Origin: Listeria floridensis FSL S10-1187
GTDB taxonomy: Bacteria > Bacillota > Bacilli > Lactobacillales > Listeriaceae
Reading direction: 5' to 3'
DNA: 64,000 nucleotides
NCBI RefSeq assembly: GCF_000525875.1
Contig: NZ_AODF01000020.1
Location: forward strand, 1 to 64,000
Under the pieces are notes generated by a model. That model did not search any database and had not been told where the DNA came from. It saw nothing but the letters and a program-made list of their open reading frames with translations. How positions within the stretch are numbered: the stretch's first letter is position 1; every line of letters begins with the position of its first letter. Shown here piece by piece: positions 1 to 9,243 of this stretch. The translations under genes and the position numbers were made by a program.

Positions 1-512
1 CACGCCTGAAACTGGTTTTTCAACTGATCGGCGTACACATTACTCCCGCTAAACAAATCATCCATGGTCACTTCTGTTTTCGGTACTTCCCGCTGTTCCT
101 GCGTATAACTATTCACAAAAACCGTTTCCGTCTTCGTCGCCCCAATCCGATTCGTCGTCGTAAACTTGGACGCATCCAAGTTCCGCATGCCTTCCACAAA
201 CCGATCTAGATCTTCAAAAAACGGTCGATCAATTTTGGTATGAACAAGTTCACCAACCCGCCCAGAAAACCGATGAAGCACCTCAAAATCCTCAAACAGC
301 TCTTGCAGTTCTTTCTCTGAACTTGTATGGCTGAATGAAATCGCACCATCACGATCCAAGTTCCGAATGTCTTCCTCCGCCTCATCCAAGTTCTTCGACG
401 CTTTTTTCAGCTCATCAATTGCGCCCTTCCCCCAGACACCTTTCCCGATCAAGTTTCCGATGCTGTCATGTGCACGATCAAAATCACCTTCACGATAATC
501 TACCTCTTTCAT
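1..512 (-). CDS. Probable T7SS/LXG-type polymorphic toxin, N-terminal part only
   Basis: An open frame runs without a stop from an ATG at 512 to the window edge (170 codons), so the C-terminus lies outside. The protein starts MKEVDYREGDFDRAHDSIGN and is hydrophilic, helical and Asp/Glu/Lys-rich, with no signal peptide. It resembles the N-terminal secretion/partner domain of Listeria LXG-like type VII effectors, whose toxic domain is at the C-terminus. An AGAGGTGAG ribosome site lies 8-10 nt upstream of the ATG; a second ATG at 519 is out of frame. The toxin activity cannot be read from this fragment. The family call comes from overall character, not from a diagnostic motif. Confidence 0.55.
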   Translation of the reverse strand, partial: MKEVDYREGDFDRAHDSIGNLIGKGVWGKGAIDELKKASKNLDEAEEDIRNLDRDGAISFSHTSSEKELQELFEDFEVLHRFSGRVGELVHTKIDRPFFEDLDRFVEGMRNLDASKFTTTNRIGATKTETVFVNSYTQEQREVPKTEVTMDDLFSGSNVYADQLKNQFQA

Positions 513-603
513 GCTGCATACTCACCTCTTTGTTGTATTCTATTTTTACATTTCTAAGTATAGCATACACTTAAAAAAGGCTAGTATTTTTTTTCCGTCC
601 TGC

Positions 604-630
604 AAAAAAACCTCGCATTAAGCGAGGTTT
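604..630 (-). terminator. Rho-independent terminator
   Basis: A 9-bp perfect stem (AAACCTCGC paired with GCGAGGTTT, loop of 5 nt) is followed on the minus strand by seven T. It sits between the 697-1345 gene and the probable effector gene, so the two are separate transcripts. Confidence 0.8.
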
Positions 631-696
631 AAATCATTAGTATAAGTGTAAATCAACCGCGTTAGCTTATCATGATCAACAATAGCCTTACAATCA

Positions 697-1345
697 TCAT
701 GACTTCTTAATCGAAAAAATCACCATTCGTTTTGATTCATCTACGCGTACCGTGACTTTCTCATCCAATTTATCATGAAACAGTTCTGTGATATCGACAA
801 AATCATCGTAGCTTGAAACATCACTTTTCTTATAGCCCTGCAGAATTGTTGGCTTGATTCTGACAACATAAGGGTCACTTGATGTTTTTTCCGGGTCATA
901 TCGGTAAATCTCTTTTCCCATTTTATTATGGAACGAATAAACGGCATATTGATCTTTTTTCGTCGCAAAAACATCTTCCTGCGTCACGTAAGCATTATCT
1001 GCCACGCTGTAATCAAGCCTTCCTGCATAACCTTTTACAGTAGACGGCTCGTTCAGTTCAAATTGCCCGTAAGCGATGCGGAACAAATACTCAAGATTAT
1101 AGTAGCTGTTCACTCGGAAATAAAGATGTTTGCCTTGTTTTTTCTTGTCGAGGCCAATATCGGTCGAGGAAATCGGAAAGACTTCGTACAATTTGTCACC
1201 AATTTCATACGCCACCTCATAGTCATCTAGCACTTCCTCGCGCTGAAAAATCCCAAAAATAATGCCTAATGAAACCAAAATTGCCGCTGCTGCGGTAAGG
1301 ATACTGACGATAATAACGGTTCTTTTTTTTCTTCAAACGCTGCAT
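697..1345 (-). CDS. Hypothetical membrane-anchored protein (single-base frameshift)
   Basis: I do not recognise this protein. After removing one A from the eight-base A run at 1323-1330 (minus strand), the frame from ATG 1345 to the stop at 697 encodes 215 aa. It begins MQRLKKKRTVIIVSIL, a basic N-terminus followed by one transmembrane segment (about residues 9-32). A roughly 180-residue extracellular part rich in Tyr, Asp and Lys, with no cysteines, follows. The uncorrected sequence leaves only the portion after the membrane helix open from a TTG at 1278. AAGGA lies 10 nt before the ATG. The gene ends in the terminator at 604-630, so it is a single-gene unit upstream of the probable T7SS effector. 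A link to secretion is only positional. Confidence 0.6.
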
Positions 1346-1442
1346 AAAAATTCATCCTTAACTTCAAATTAAAACTCTATTTCTTTATTGTACCAGTTTT
1401 AACCGCAATTTTCATCAGCAAAACGCAAACCAAACAAGAAGT

Positions 1443-1467
1443 AACGAGGGGGAAATTTCCCCTCGTT
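1443..1467. terminator. Terminator-like hairpin without clear T-run
   Basis: AACGAGGGG..CCCCTCGTT forms a 12-bp stem just downstream of the 1484-2485 gene on the minus strand. No strong T-tract follows on either strand, so it may be a weak terminator or an RNA-stabilising 3' hairpin. Confidence 0.4.
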
Positions 1468-1483
1468 ATACAGTTCCATTAAA

Positions 1484-2485
1484 TTACGCTTTAAGGAAGC
1501 TTGGGTCTTTGAAACTTGGATTTGGATATTTATAAAATCCTTCGCCAGTTGCCACGCCCAATTTCCCTTTATCAATATAATCGCGTTTCAGCATTTCAGC
1601 CATGCGCGCATAACGTTTGTCTTCCGAGTCAGCCGTTTGTGCGTAGTTTTGCATGATGTTATAGGCCGTTGTAATACCAACCACATCGAGTGTCGCAAAT
1701 GGTCCTTGCGGTGAGCCTGTTGCAAGCATCCACGTTTTGTCAATCGTTTCCGCATCCGCTACCCCTTCAAGAAGTAGCATTTGCGCAGCTTCAAGGAACG
1801 GCACGAGAATCGAATTAAGAATGTATCCCGGCTGTTCTTTCTTCACTTCAAGTGGAACCATCCCGATTGCACCCGCGAACTCCACGAGCTGTTTGTAAAC
1901 AGCCGGATCCGTATCTTTATGCCCCATGATTTCCGCCGTATTATTTTTCCAAATTTCATTGGCAAAGTGGAGCGCAAGGAATTTCTCTGGTCGACCAGTA
2001 AAGTGAGCAAATTGGCTAGGCACAAGCGTAGAAGAGTTCGTCGCAAAGATTGTTTTAGCCGGAGCCACTTCCCCTAGTTTTTTATAAAAATCCTCTTTTA
2101 CACTAATGAGTTCCGGTACAGCTTCAATCACCAAATCTGCATCTTTTACAGCCTCTTTTAAATCCGAACTAAAACGAATCCGCTTGTAGCCTGCTTCTAC
2201 TTCACCTTCCACATAATCTACTTCTTTTTGAAAGATCACATCGATATTTGGAAGCAAGTTGGAATTGTAATGAATGCGGCTTGCAATTGCAGCAACATCA
2301 TCTTTCGCATTAATCACTTCTTCTTTATAGCGCCCTTTTAAAATTTCAATCCGTTCCTTCGCTTTTTTGATCGCTTCATCATTGATATCGTAAATCGTGA
2401 CATCAAACCCCTTGAACGCAACTTGAAAGGCAATTTGGCTCCCTAGTACGCCGCTTCCGGCCACCGTAACATGTTTGAAATTCAT
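1484..2485 (-). CDS. 3-hydroxyacyl-CoA dehydrogenase (3-hydroxybutyryl-CoA dehydrogenase type)
   Basis: This 333-aa protein belongs to the NAD-dependent 3-hydroxyacyl-CoA dehydrogenase family, which interconverts 3-hydroxyacyl-CoA and 3-ketoacyl-CoA. The N-terminal Rossmann fold shows VTVAGSGVLGSQIA (about residues 7-20), a Gly-rich NAD loop preceding an acidic strand end (YDIN). The NSSTLVPSQ and ALHFANEIWKN segments correspond to the catalytic Ser/His/Asn region, and the C-terminal helical dimerisation domain contains GYILNSILVPFLEA. The length is slightly above the usual 280-300 aa. It stands alone, with no thiolase or crotonase next to it, so its pathway (butyrate-type or betaine/carnitine-type metabolism) cannot be decided. 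The start has GAGAGAG upstream. Confidence 0.85.
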   Translation of the reverse strand: MNFKHVTVAGSGVLGSQIAFQVAFKGFDVTIYDINDEAIKKAKERIEILKGRYKEEVINAKDDVAAIASRIHYNSNLLPNIDVIFQKEVDYVEGEVEAGYKRIRFSSDLKEAVKDADLVIEAVPELISVKEDFYKKLGEVAPAKTIFATNSSTLVPSQFAHFTGRPEKFLALHFANEIWKNNTAEIMGHKDTDPAVYKQLVEFAGAIGMVPLEVKKEQPGYILNSILVPFLEAAQMLLLEGVADAETIDKTWMLATGSPQGPFATLDVVGITTAYNIMQNYAQTADSEDKRYARMAEMLKRDYIDKGKLGVATGEGFYKYPNPSFKDPSFLKA

Positions 2486-2576
2486 TTTTCTCTCTCCTTT
2501 TGATGATATAAGTTTTTTGTATCCGCTTTCATTTTATCATTTCTTGTAAAATCTTACAAAATTTCTGTTCGTACTA

Positions 2577-2608
2577 AAAAAGCCTTCCCGCTTTTCACGA
2601 GAAGACTT
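2577..2608 (-). terminator. Terminator of ffs
   Basis: On the minus strand an 11-bp stem with two mismatches (AAGTCTTCTCG with CGGGAAGGCTT) is followed by TTTTTT. It lies directly downstream of the SRP RNA 3' end. Confidence 0.65.
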
Positions 2609-2629
2609 TCAAAGATTTATTTTAAAATT

Positions 2630-2908
2630 AACGCCGTGCACCTCAGTTCGACATATAACCACCTGCGTTACTCTGATCGTTAGCTCAGACTCGGCAACCT
2701 CGCGGCACATCGAAGGCACTGCTTAATGCTGCTTCCTTCCGGACCTGACATGGTTCACAGGCTTCCATTGCGCAAGACCAAATCGTCAACACCACGTGTC
2801 AAAGGCTGACCAGACAGGTATAAGCCTCAGTTGAGGAATTCAACCCCGCTAGAGCGGATTGCGGGTTACAGGGCGCCGCTATCTCCCCGTCTAGCACGGC
2901 AAATTTGC
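2630..2908 (-). ncRNA. ffs: Signal recognition particle RNA (large bacterial form, scRNA)
   Basis: On the minus strand the sequence contains the conserved SRP domain IV motif GGTCCGGAAGGAAGCAGC with its Ffh-binding internal loop. The flanking stems are those expected of the ~270-nt Bacillus/Listeria form with an Alu domain. The ends pair (GCCGTGC near the 5' end with GCACGGC near the 3' end). A plausible promoter is TTGAGT, 17 nt, TAATTA at about 2915-2943, and a terminator follows at 2577-2608. The RNA scaffolds Ffh for co-translational membrane targeting. In Bacillus, ffs/scr lies between tadA and dnaX. Here tadA is 8 kb upstream, with the cyd operon and gntK between, and dnaX is absent. 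The ends are approximate. Confidence 0.93.
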
Positions 2909-2998
2909 TACCATTAATTAGGAGCTCCAGAAAAAGAACTCAACTAATAGTGTATCTTTTTTAGCGAAAAAAAAACAAGTAAAATCTATTATTTTTTT

Positions 2999-3097
2999 TT
3001 AGTCGGCTAATGCCATACTAACAAGTGTTGCTGCAATCGTTCCGATGAGACAAACTCCAATCAAAATAAGCGCAATCCAAACAATTTTCCGATTCAT
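2999..3097 (-). CDS. Small single-span membrane protein (32 aa)
   Basis: A short frame starts at ATG 3097 and encodes a 32-aa peptide beginning MNRKIVWIALILIGVCLIG and ending SMALAD. It has a positively charged N-terminus followed by one continuous hydrophobic helix. A strong ribosome site (AAGGGGGGC) lies 5 nt before the ATG, which is the main reason to believe it is translated. It sits between gntK and ffs on the same strand. The function is unknown; it has the look of the tiny membrane peptides common in Firmicutes. Confidence 0.55.
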   Translation of the reverse strand: MNRKIVWIALILIGVCLIGTIAATLVSMALAD

Positions 3098-3154
3098 TTG
3101 AAGCCCCCCTTTTCATAGCGCGTATATGCTTCTATTCCCGCAAATTTTGGTTCT

Positions 3155-4672
3155 CTAACTCCGATCAGACTCTTCTTTTTGCCAGCGCACAATTTTATGA
3201 CTCGTTTTTATGACGGCTTCACTTGCATCAGCAAATATGTCATGCAAACTACGATAATTTTGGTGACGCACTTCATTCGGCCTGTATGACGCGCTGATTT
3301 CTGGCTTGTTGGGGAGTTCAAGTCCCGTCAGTTTCCCAAGTGCTTTCATTGCAACGATCGCTGCACCGAGGCTCGAACCTTCAATCGTATGCGGCACGCG
3401 GACTTCTCGTCCGAACACATCAGCAAGAAGCTGACACCAAAACGGATGCGCGGCAATGCCTCCCGTGACATATAGTTTATCCTCCGGGTCAGAAATAGCT
3501 TGATAGACACTATACAAGTTGAGCGCTACACCTTCGATTACTGCCCGAATCATGTGAGCTTGCGTGTGCCACTCAGCAAGACCGAAAAAGGCACCTCGGA
3601 TGTCACTCGTCCAGTAGGGAGCACGTTCACCGAGCAAGTATGGGAAAAACAGCAAGCCGTCTGCGCCAAGTGAAATATTTTCTGCCTGTTCCATCAGTTT
3701 GCGGTAGTCACGCTGTTCTTTTAGTTCCGCCGGTGCAAGTTCACGTAAGGCCCATTCTACCGTTTTCCCGCCATTATTGACAGCTCCGCCACGCACGAAA
3801 TAGTCTTCGCTCAAACGATAACAAAAGGTGCGCTTCTGCTGATCTGGCAAAAACGCTTGACCGAGTTTGCGCACCGCTCCGCTCGTTCCGACGGTCACTG
3901 TAACATCTTGCGCCCCCAGTGCTTGGATGCCAAGACTGGCTAAAGCGCCGTCGCTCCCGCCTACAATAAAATTCGTCTCCTGTGCAACATTCAGACGTTC
4001 TGCCCAGCCCGGTTTAAGTCCAGAAAGACAGTATTCTTCTGAGACAACTTGCGGCAAGCGCTCCTCGGTTAGATTCACCAAATCAAGCGCCGTTTGTTCC
4101 CAAATATTCTCTTTCGTATTGAAAAAACCTGTGCCAGAAGCAAGCGCAGCGTCAATCACCCATTCGCCAAACAGTTCGTGTAAAACATAGCTTTTAATGC
4201 CGCAAACTCGAGCCGCTTGATGCATTTTGTCCGGTGCTACTTCATTTAGCCAGAGAAGTTTTGCAAACGGACTCATCACGTGAAGCGGTGTTCCGGTTGT
4301 CATATACAGACCGCCAAGCTCGTATCGCTGTTTGGCGCGTTCAAGCGCCGAGGCACTTCTGCCGTCCGCCCAAGTCAGACATTTTGTGAGCGGTTTATTC
4401 TCCGAATCTATCAAAATCAAACTGTGCATTGCCGCGCTGAATGAAATAGCCGCTAATTCGCTTCGCTCAATTCGGCTTGCTTCCATGACCATCCAGACCG
4501 CTTGTGCGACTGCCTGAACAATTTCATCTGGATCAAGCTCTGCTTTACCGGTCGCATCTGTATCAAGCTCGTAATGCACCGCATAGCGCGTTACAAGTTC
4601 ACCTTTATCCGTAAACAAGACTGCTTTTGTACTCGAGGTGCCAATGTCGACACCCATGAAAAATTCACTCAT
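3155..4672 (-). CDS. gntK: Gluconokinase (FGGY family carbohydrate kinase)
   Basis: This 505-aa FGGY kinase phosphorylates D-gluconate to 6-phosphogluconate, feeding the pentose phosphate pathway in the cytosol. The N-terminus MSEFFMGVDIGTSSTKAVLF carries the ATP-binding DxGTS/T loop. FVGGSDGALASLG is the second-domain substrate/phosphate region, GADGLLFFPYLLGERAPYW the FGGY signature-1 region, and LYVTGGIAAHPFWCQLLAD the C-terminal nucleotide-binding motif. The length matches the family. Gluconate specificity is inferred from close similarity of these motifs to GntK and from the Listeria gene order next to cyd; xylulokinase or related sugar kinases are the alternatives. It is followed by its own short intergenic region rather than overlapping cyd genes. 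Confidence 0.8.
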   Translation of the reverse strand: MSEFFMGVDIGTSSTKAVLFTDKGELVTRYAVHYELDTDATGKAELDPDEIVQAVAQAVWMVMEASRIERSELAAISFSAAMHSLILIDSENKPLTKCLTWADGRSASALERAKQRYELGGLYMTTGTPLHVMSPFAKLLWLNEVAPDKMHQAARVCGIKSYVLHELFGEWVIDAALASGTGFFNTKENIWEQTALDLVNLTEERLPQVVSEEYCLSGLKPGWAERLNVAQETNFIVGGSDGALASLGIQALGAQDVTVTVGTSGAVRKLGQAFLPDQQKRTFCYRLSEDYFVRGGAVNNGGKTVEWALRELAPAELKEQRDYRKLMEQAENISLGADGLLFFPYLLGERAPYWTSDIRGAFFGLAEWHTQAHMIRAVIEGVALNLYSVYQAISDPEDKLYVTGGIAAHPFWCQLLADVFGREVRVPHTIEGSSLGAAIVAMKALGKLTGLELPNKPEISASYRPNEVRHQNYRSLHDIFADASEAVIKTSHKIVRWQKEESDRS

Positions 4673-4706
4673 CCGAAATCCCTCATTTCTATGCGATCAT
4701 TATAAC

Positions 4707-4757
4707 AAAAAAGAAGCCGCCTAAACGAGCATAGCCCCTCTAAACGACTTCTAACTT
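4707..4757 (-). terminator. Terminator after the cyd operon
   Basis: On the minus strand an imperfect hairpin begins AGAAG and ends CTTCT, followed by TTTTTT. It lies between the last cyd gene and gntK. Confidence 0.55.
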
Positions 4758-4762
4758 ACTAT

Positions 4763-6505
4763 TTAATCTAACTTAATCGGTCGGTCAAGTTCATAAAGAT
4801 GGCGATAGCGCGGTTCATTTTGCATTAAATCGCTATGCGTTCCTTGCATTAAAATCGCCCCGTCTTCAAGAAACAACACCGAATCCATCTTTTCAGCACC
4901 GACAAGATGGTGCGTAACCCAAATCAGCGACTTATCTTTAAGCGTTTCAAAAATCGTTTTAAGAAGATCGCGTTCCGTGATTGGATCAAGCCCAACAGTC
5001 GGTTCATCCAAAATTACAATTGGTGTATTTTGAAGCAATATTCGTGCAAGCGCAATCCGCTGACGTTCTCCGCCAGAAAATCGTGCGCCCATTTCCGCCA
5101 TTTGCGTCTTGTAGCCATCCGGCATACTCATAATGAAATCATGCATGTTCACTTTCCGAGCCGCCTCATAGACCTCTTCATCTGTCGCGTTCTGATTTCC
5201 CATCCGAATGTTGTTGAGAACGGATGTACTGAAGAGGTGTGCCTTTTGATTTAACATCGATACTGCTTGCGCCATTTGCGGTCGAATTTCATCCACTGAA
5301 ACGCCGTTCATTGTAATCTCGCCGCTAGTTGGGAGCAGCGCACCTTGAACAAGCTTTAAAAATGTCGATTTACCCGTGCCACTTCGACCGATAATCGCCA
5401 CTTTTTCCCCTTGGAGAAGCGTAAAATTAAACTGATTCAAAACAAGCGGACTTGAAGGATTGTACTGGAAAGAAAGGTTCCGAGCTTTGAGTGCTACGCT
5501 CTTTGTCTCGATATATTGATTTTGTTCCATTTCGTGCTCAAAATCAGGCAAACTCGGATCTTCAATTTTCCCTAAGCGCTCGAGTGAATCTTGATAAAGC
5601 GATTTATCGCTTACGGCACTCGAAACTGGCACAAAAGCCTCGCCAAGTGACAGGATTGCAAGTGTGAATGCTGCAATTAGCGTGGCACTAAAAGCCCCTT
5701 TATCCGCTTCCCCCGCACTCCAATACACCATCACAACAACGGCTGCTCCGATAATTAGCTGGCTAAAAAAGTCGCGCCAATTAACAAAATGGAACTGTTT
5801 CGTTTCAACTTTAAGCAAATCTTTTTCATCTTGTTCATAGCCTTTAATAAAACTTTTAGCACGGCCACTGAACATCCAATCACTAAGCCCGAACACCGCA
5901 TCGGTGAACTGACTGTAAAGGCCATTTCGTCCTTGTTTTAAATAGGCATTTTTCCCTTTGGCATAAAGAAGAGACACACCAGGTAAAACAAAAATCAAAA
6001 GCCCGATCAAAATGAGCATCAAAATTGCAAATGGAATCGAGAAGACGCCAAGCGCAATTACGACGCCGCTATATAAGACCAAACTGACGATTGCAGGAAA
6101 CATTGTCGTTAAATAAAAATTCTGGATGTGTTCAATGTCATCGGCAAGCAAGCCCAAGATATCCCCGGTACGATAGCGCGACTTAATCAAAAGCGCCTGT
6201 GGTTCTAAAATGCGATACAATCTGACGCGCATTTTTTCCAAAATCCGCAGTACGAGCGAGTGACTGGAAAGCCGTTCGATGTAACGCGAGACTGAGCGCA
6301 TGATTCCGAAAGCGCGAACACCAACGGTTGCCACATAAACGGCCATGATCGACTCAGGCATAAGGGAAGACTTGGAAATTAAATGCCCTGACGTGAACAT
6401 GAGGGCTGCTCCTGCAGAAAACGTTAGAACACCAAGTGAAATGACGAGGATGAAAAGCCCGAGGTTTTGTTTGATATAAGGACCGATCCAACTGTTTTTA
6501 AGCAT
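4763..6505 (-). CDS. cydC: Cytochrome bd-associated heterodimeric ABC exporter, second subunit
   Basis: This is a 580-aa ABC exporter half-transporter with an N-terminal six-helix membrane domain (about residues 15-310) and a C-terminal ATPase domain. The ATPase shows Walker A GRSGTGKST (about 380), signature FSGGERQRIALARI, Walker B IVILDEPTVGLDP and the H-loop WVTHHL. CydDC-type exporters move thiol reductants (cysteine/glutathione) and bind heme, and are needed to assemble cytochrome bd. It directly follows the other half-transporter with no gap (stop at 6506, start at 6505) and is the last gene of the cyd operon. Naming differs: Bacillus/Listeria genomes often call this fourth gene cydD, while family models call it CydC. 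Confidence 0.88.
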   Translation of the reverse strand: MLKNSWIGPYIKQNLGLFILVISLGVLTFSAGAALMFTSGHLISKSSLMPESIMAVYVATVGVRAFGIMRSVSRYIERLSSHSLVLRILEKMRVRLYRILEPQALLIKSRYRTGDILGLLADDIEHIQNFYLTTMFPAIVSLVLYSGVVIALGVFSIPFAILMLILIGLLIFVLPGVSLLYAKGKNAYLKQGRNGLYSQFTDAVFGLSDWMFSGRAKSFIKGYEQDEKDLLKVETKQFHFVNWRDFFSQLIIGAAVVVMVYWSAGEADKGAFSATLIAAFTLAILSLGEAFVPVSSAVSDKSLYQDSLERLGKIEDPSLPDFEHEMEQNQYIETKSVALKARNLSFQYNPSSPLVLNQFNFTLLQGEKVAIIGRSGTGKSTFLKLVQGALLPTSGEITMNGVSVDEIRPQMAQAVSMLNQKAHLFSTSVLNNIRMGNQNATDEEVYEAARKVNMHDFIMSMPDGYKTQMAEMGARFSGGERQRIALARILLQNTPIVILDEPTVGLDPITERDLLKTIFETLKDKSLIWVTHHLVGAEKMDSVLFLEDGAILMQGTHSDLMQNEPRYRHLYELDRPIKLD

Positions 6506-8230
6506 TTATATCTCCTCCAATTGGGCTTTCACCAAGTTATAGTAAAATCCGCGTTTCGCGACTAGCTCATCATGCGTACCGACTTCAACGATTGCACCTT
6601 GATCAAGCACAATAATCCGGTCCATTTCAAGCATCCAGTGAAGCCTATGGGTCGCAAAGAAGACCAATCTATCTTTAAAAAGTTCAATCATCGGTGCCTT
6701 CAGTTCATATTCGGTTTCGATATCAAGATGGGCAGTTGGCTCATCCATAAGTACAATCGGACGATCTGATAAAAAGGCCCGCGCAAGTGCAATCCGCTGT
6801 TCCTGTCCACCACTCAAAGTCCGACCCGCCTCGCCGACAACGGTACTGTACCCAGCTTCAAGCCCATCCACAAAACCCGAAAGTCCAGCAGCTTCCGCGG
6901 CACGTTCCACATCAGCTTGTGTGGAATCTGGATGGTAAAATTTGATGTTCCCGTCGATAGTATCATGGAACAAATACGGATGCTGTGGAATGTATGTCAC
7001 TTGTTTCTGCCAAGCATGGTCTGTCAAGGTGACATTTGTTTTATTATCCATAGCAAAGCTTCCGGTTGTAGGCGCCAAAAAGCCGCTTAGAACGTCAATC
7101 ATCGTCGATTTCCCGGCGCCGGTTGCCCCGATAATGCCGATTTTTTCAAAGCCATTTACTTCAAAGTCAGCACTTGCAAGGGAAGCAGTATCTGATTCAC
7201 CATGTTTGACGGAGATACCGTTCATCGAGAAGTGTGTTGTAGCTCTGAAGTTATCGGCCGTTTCGCCTGGATTCGCTGCTTTTTCCTGTTTGCCTTTGTC
7301 GATGATTGCTTGGATATTTCGTCCGGCATCCTGACCGTCAAGGGTTGCATGGTAATCAGTACCCAGTTCACGGACGGGAAGGAAGTATTCTGGTGCAAGG
7401 ATAAGGACGGCAAGTCCGACGTAAAGCGAGATTGTGCCATCAATTAATCCAAGGCCAAGAAATAGAGCTACGATTGCAATGGACAGCATCGTAAAGAAGT
7501 CGAGCGCGAAAGAAGATAGGAAAGCGACACGCAGTGTGCGCATGGTTGCCCGTCTGTAACGCGCGCTCGTTCCACGGATACTTTTTTCGTGGTTATGGCT
7601 TAGGCCAAGATATTTTAAGGTTTCAAGACCTTTCAGCGAGTCAACGAAATGATTAGACAAAATTCGATACGACTCGAACTGTGAATCAGCTTGTTTTTTG
7701 GCTGCCAATCCGAGGATAATCAAAAAGAGAATCAGGATAGGAAATGTGATGAACAGAATAACTGCAGATGTTCCATCTTGGGTTACGACATAAATCCAGA
7801 TCATTGCTGGAATAATTGCCATGTTGACAAATTTCGGCAAAAAGAGTTCAACAAAACGTCTGAAATCTTGGACGCCTTCCATAACCATGGTCACGATTTT
7901 CCCAGTTCCTTCTGTACGTGTGAAGCGAGGGCCGAGCACAAACAAATTGCTAAGCAAGTCTTCGCGCATTTCTCTGCCTAGATCCGCGGCGTAGCGGTAG
8001 ACAATACCTTTTTTCCATACATTTAAAAAATGGCGTACAAAATATGCCCCGGCAAAGAGGATCATTTGTAACGCCACAGCGGAAAGTGCCTCGCCGCGGA
8101 ACAAATCTGTTACCGAATCGGCGAGGGCACGAGCCATCACGATAATTGCCGCACCTTGAATCAAAGTTAGTACGGCAAGAATCGCCAATATTTTTTTAAC
8201 ACCTTTATATTTAAATAGATCTTTTCCCAT
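6506..8230 (-). CDS. cydD: Cytochrome bd-associated heterodimeric ABC exporter, first subunit
   Basis: This 574-aa ABC half-transporter is the partner of the downstream subunit. It has an N-terminal membrane domain with about six helices, then an ATPase with Walker A GATGAGKST (about residue 372), Q-loop TYIPQHPYLF, signature LSGGQEQRIALARAF, Walker B PIVLMDEPTAHLD and H-loop FFATHRLHWM. The position after cydB and the paired subunits identify the CydDC family. Its ATG overlaps the end of cydB by one base, so the pair is translationally coupled. It is labelled cydC in many Bacillus/Listeria annotations. No missing key residue was seen. Confidence 0.88.
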   Translation of the reverse strand: MGKDLFKYKGVKKILAILAVLTLIQGAAIIVMARALADSVTDLFRGEALSAVALQMILFAGAYFVRHFLNVWKKGIVYRYAADLGREMREDLLSNLFVLGPRFTRTEGTGKIVTMVMEGVQDFRRFVELFLPKFVNMAIIPAMIWIYVVTQDGTSAVILFITFPILILFLIILGLAAKKQADSQFESYRILSNHFVDSLKGLETLKYLGLSHNHEKSIRGTSARYRRATMRTLRVAFLSSFALDFFTMLSIAIVALFLGLGLIDGTISLYVGLAVLILAPEYFLPVRELGTDYHATLDGQDAGRNIQAIIDKGKQEKAANPGETADNFRATTHFSMNGISVKHGESDTASLASADFEVNGFEKIGIIGATGAGKSTMIDVLSGFLAPTTGSFAMDNKTNVTLTDHAWQKQVTYIPQHPYLFHDTIDGNIKFYHPDSTQADVERAAEAAGLSGFVDGLEAGYSTVVGEAGRTLSGGQEQRIALARAFLSDRPIVLMDEPTAHLDIETEYELKAPMIELFKDRLVFFATHRLHWMLEMDRIIVLDQGAIVEVGTHDELVAKRGFYYNLVKAQLEEI

Positions 8231-9243
8231 TAATACGTCATTTTCTCCTTACTCGAAACGCGCTTGCGGAAAACATAATAACTCCAGATCTGATAGCCGA
8301 GTACGAACGGCAGCAATGTTACAGCTACGATCGTCATAACTGTCAGCGAGTAGTGTCCCGACGCAGCGTTCTGAATAGTTAAATCAAATGCTGAATCAAT
8401 TGAACTGATCATTACCCGCGGGAATAGTCCAACGAAAATGGTTGCAATTGTAAGTGCAATTCCAAGTCCTCCGAACGTAAATGCCATACCGTCGCGATTT
8501 TTCCACAGGAAGACGGCTGAAAGCAAGTACATGACGACAACAACACCGATCATAAGCGGTACGAGAACTGGACGAGCTTGGAAAATATCTGTGTAGAAAA
8601 ATGCTAATACAACAAACACTACAAGTACAGGAATCGTGATCCACCAAACGCGCTTAGCCATGCGGCGAGCACGATCTTGGATATCGTCTTCTGTACGAAT
8701 CGTGATGAACATCAAGCCGTGAAGCAGGCACAGCAAGGTTACTGTTAAACCGCCCCATACAGAGAACAACGTGATGTAATCAAAGAATCCGGCATACATA
8801 TTCATGTCAGCATTGATTGGCATACCTTGGATCAAACTTGAGAATAGAACACCTAACAGGAATGGCGGCAAAATACTACCGAAGAAAATAATCCAATCCC
8901 AGAAGTTGCGCCATCCAGCTGTTGCTTTTTGACCGCGGAATTCAAAGGAAACTCCTCGACCGATTAGCGCAAGCAGAAAGACTACAAGCGGAATATAATA
9001 TCCGCTGAACATTGTTGCATACCAGTTTGGGAAAGCGGCAAAAATTGCTCCGCCGGCTGTAAGCAGCCACACTTCATTGGCATCCCAGAATGGGCCGATT
9101 GTGTTGACAAGCACGCGGCGTTCAAGGTCATTACGCGCCATAAAACGTGTTGACATCCCTACTCCAAAGTCGAAGCCTTCTAGGAAGAAGAATCCGACGA
9201 ATAAAACTGCGACAAGCAGAAACCATAACTCATTCAGTGACAA
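8230..9243 (-). CDS. cydB: Cytochrome bd ubiquinol oxidase subunit II
   Basis: CydB is the second membrane subunit of the high-affinity terminal quinol:O2 oxidoreductase in the cytoplasmic membrane. From the chosen TTG start at 9243 the protein is 337 aa, the normal family length. It starts MSLNELWFLLVAVLFVGFFFLEGFDFG, the typical CydB N-terminus with the conserved EGFDFG. The GPFWDANEVWLLTAGGA motif is also diagnostic. About eight to nine transmembrane segments are visible. Longer upstream in-frame starts (to 9342) would run deep into cydA and lack a ribosome site. GGGGGC lies 8 nt before the TTG. The start overlaps the cydA 3' end by 14 nt, indicating coupled translation. Confidence 0.93.
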   Translation of the reverse strand: MSLNELWFLLVAVLFVGFFFLEGFDFGVGMSTRFMARNDLERRVLVNTIGPFWDANEVWLLTAGGAIFAAFPNWYATMFSGYYIPLVVFLLALIGRGVSFEFRGQKATAGWRNFWDWIIFFGSILPPFLLGVLFSSLIQGMPINADMNMYAGFFDYITLFSVWGGLTVTLLCLLHGLMFITIRTEDDIQDRARRMAKRVWWITIPVLVVFVVLAFFYTDIFQARPVLVPLMIGVVVVMYLLSAVFLWKNRDGMAFTFGGLGIALTIATIFVGLFPRVMISSIDSAFDLTIQNAASGHYSLTVMTIVAVTLLPFVLGYQIWSYYVFRKRVSSKEKMTY

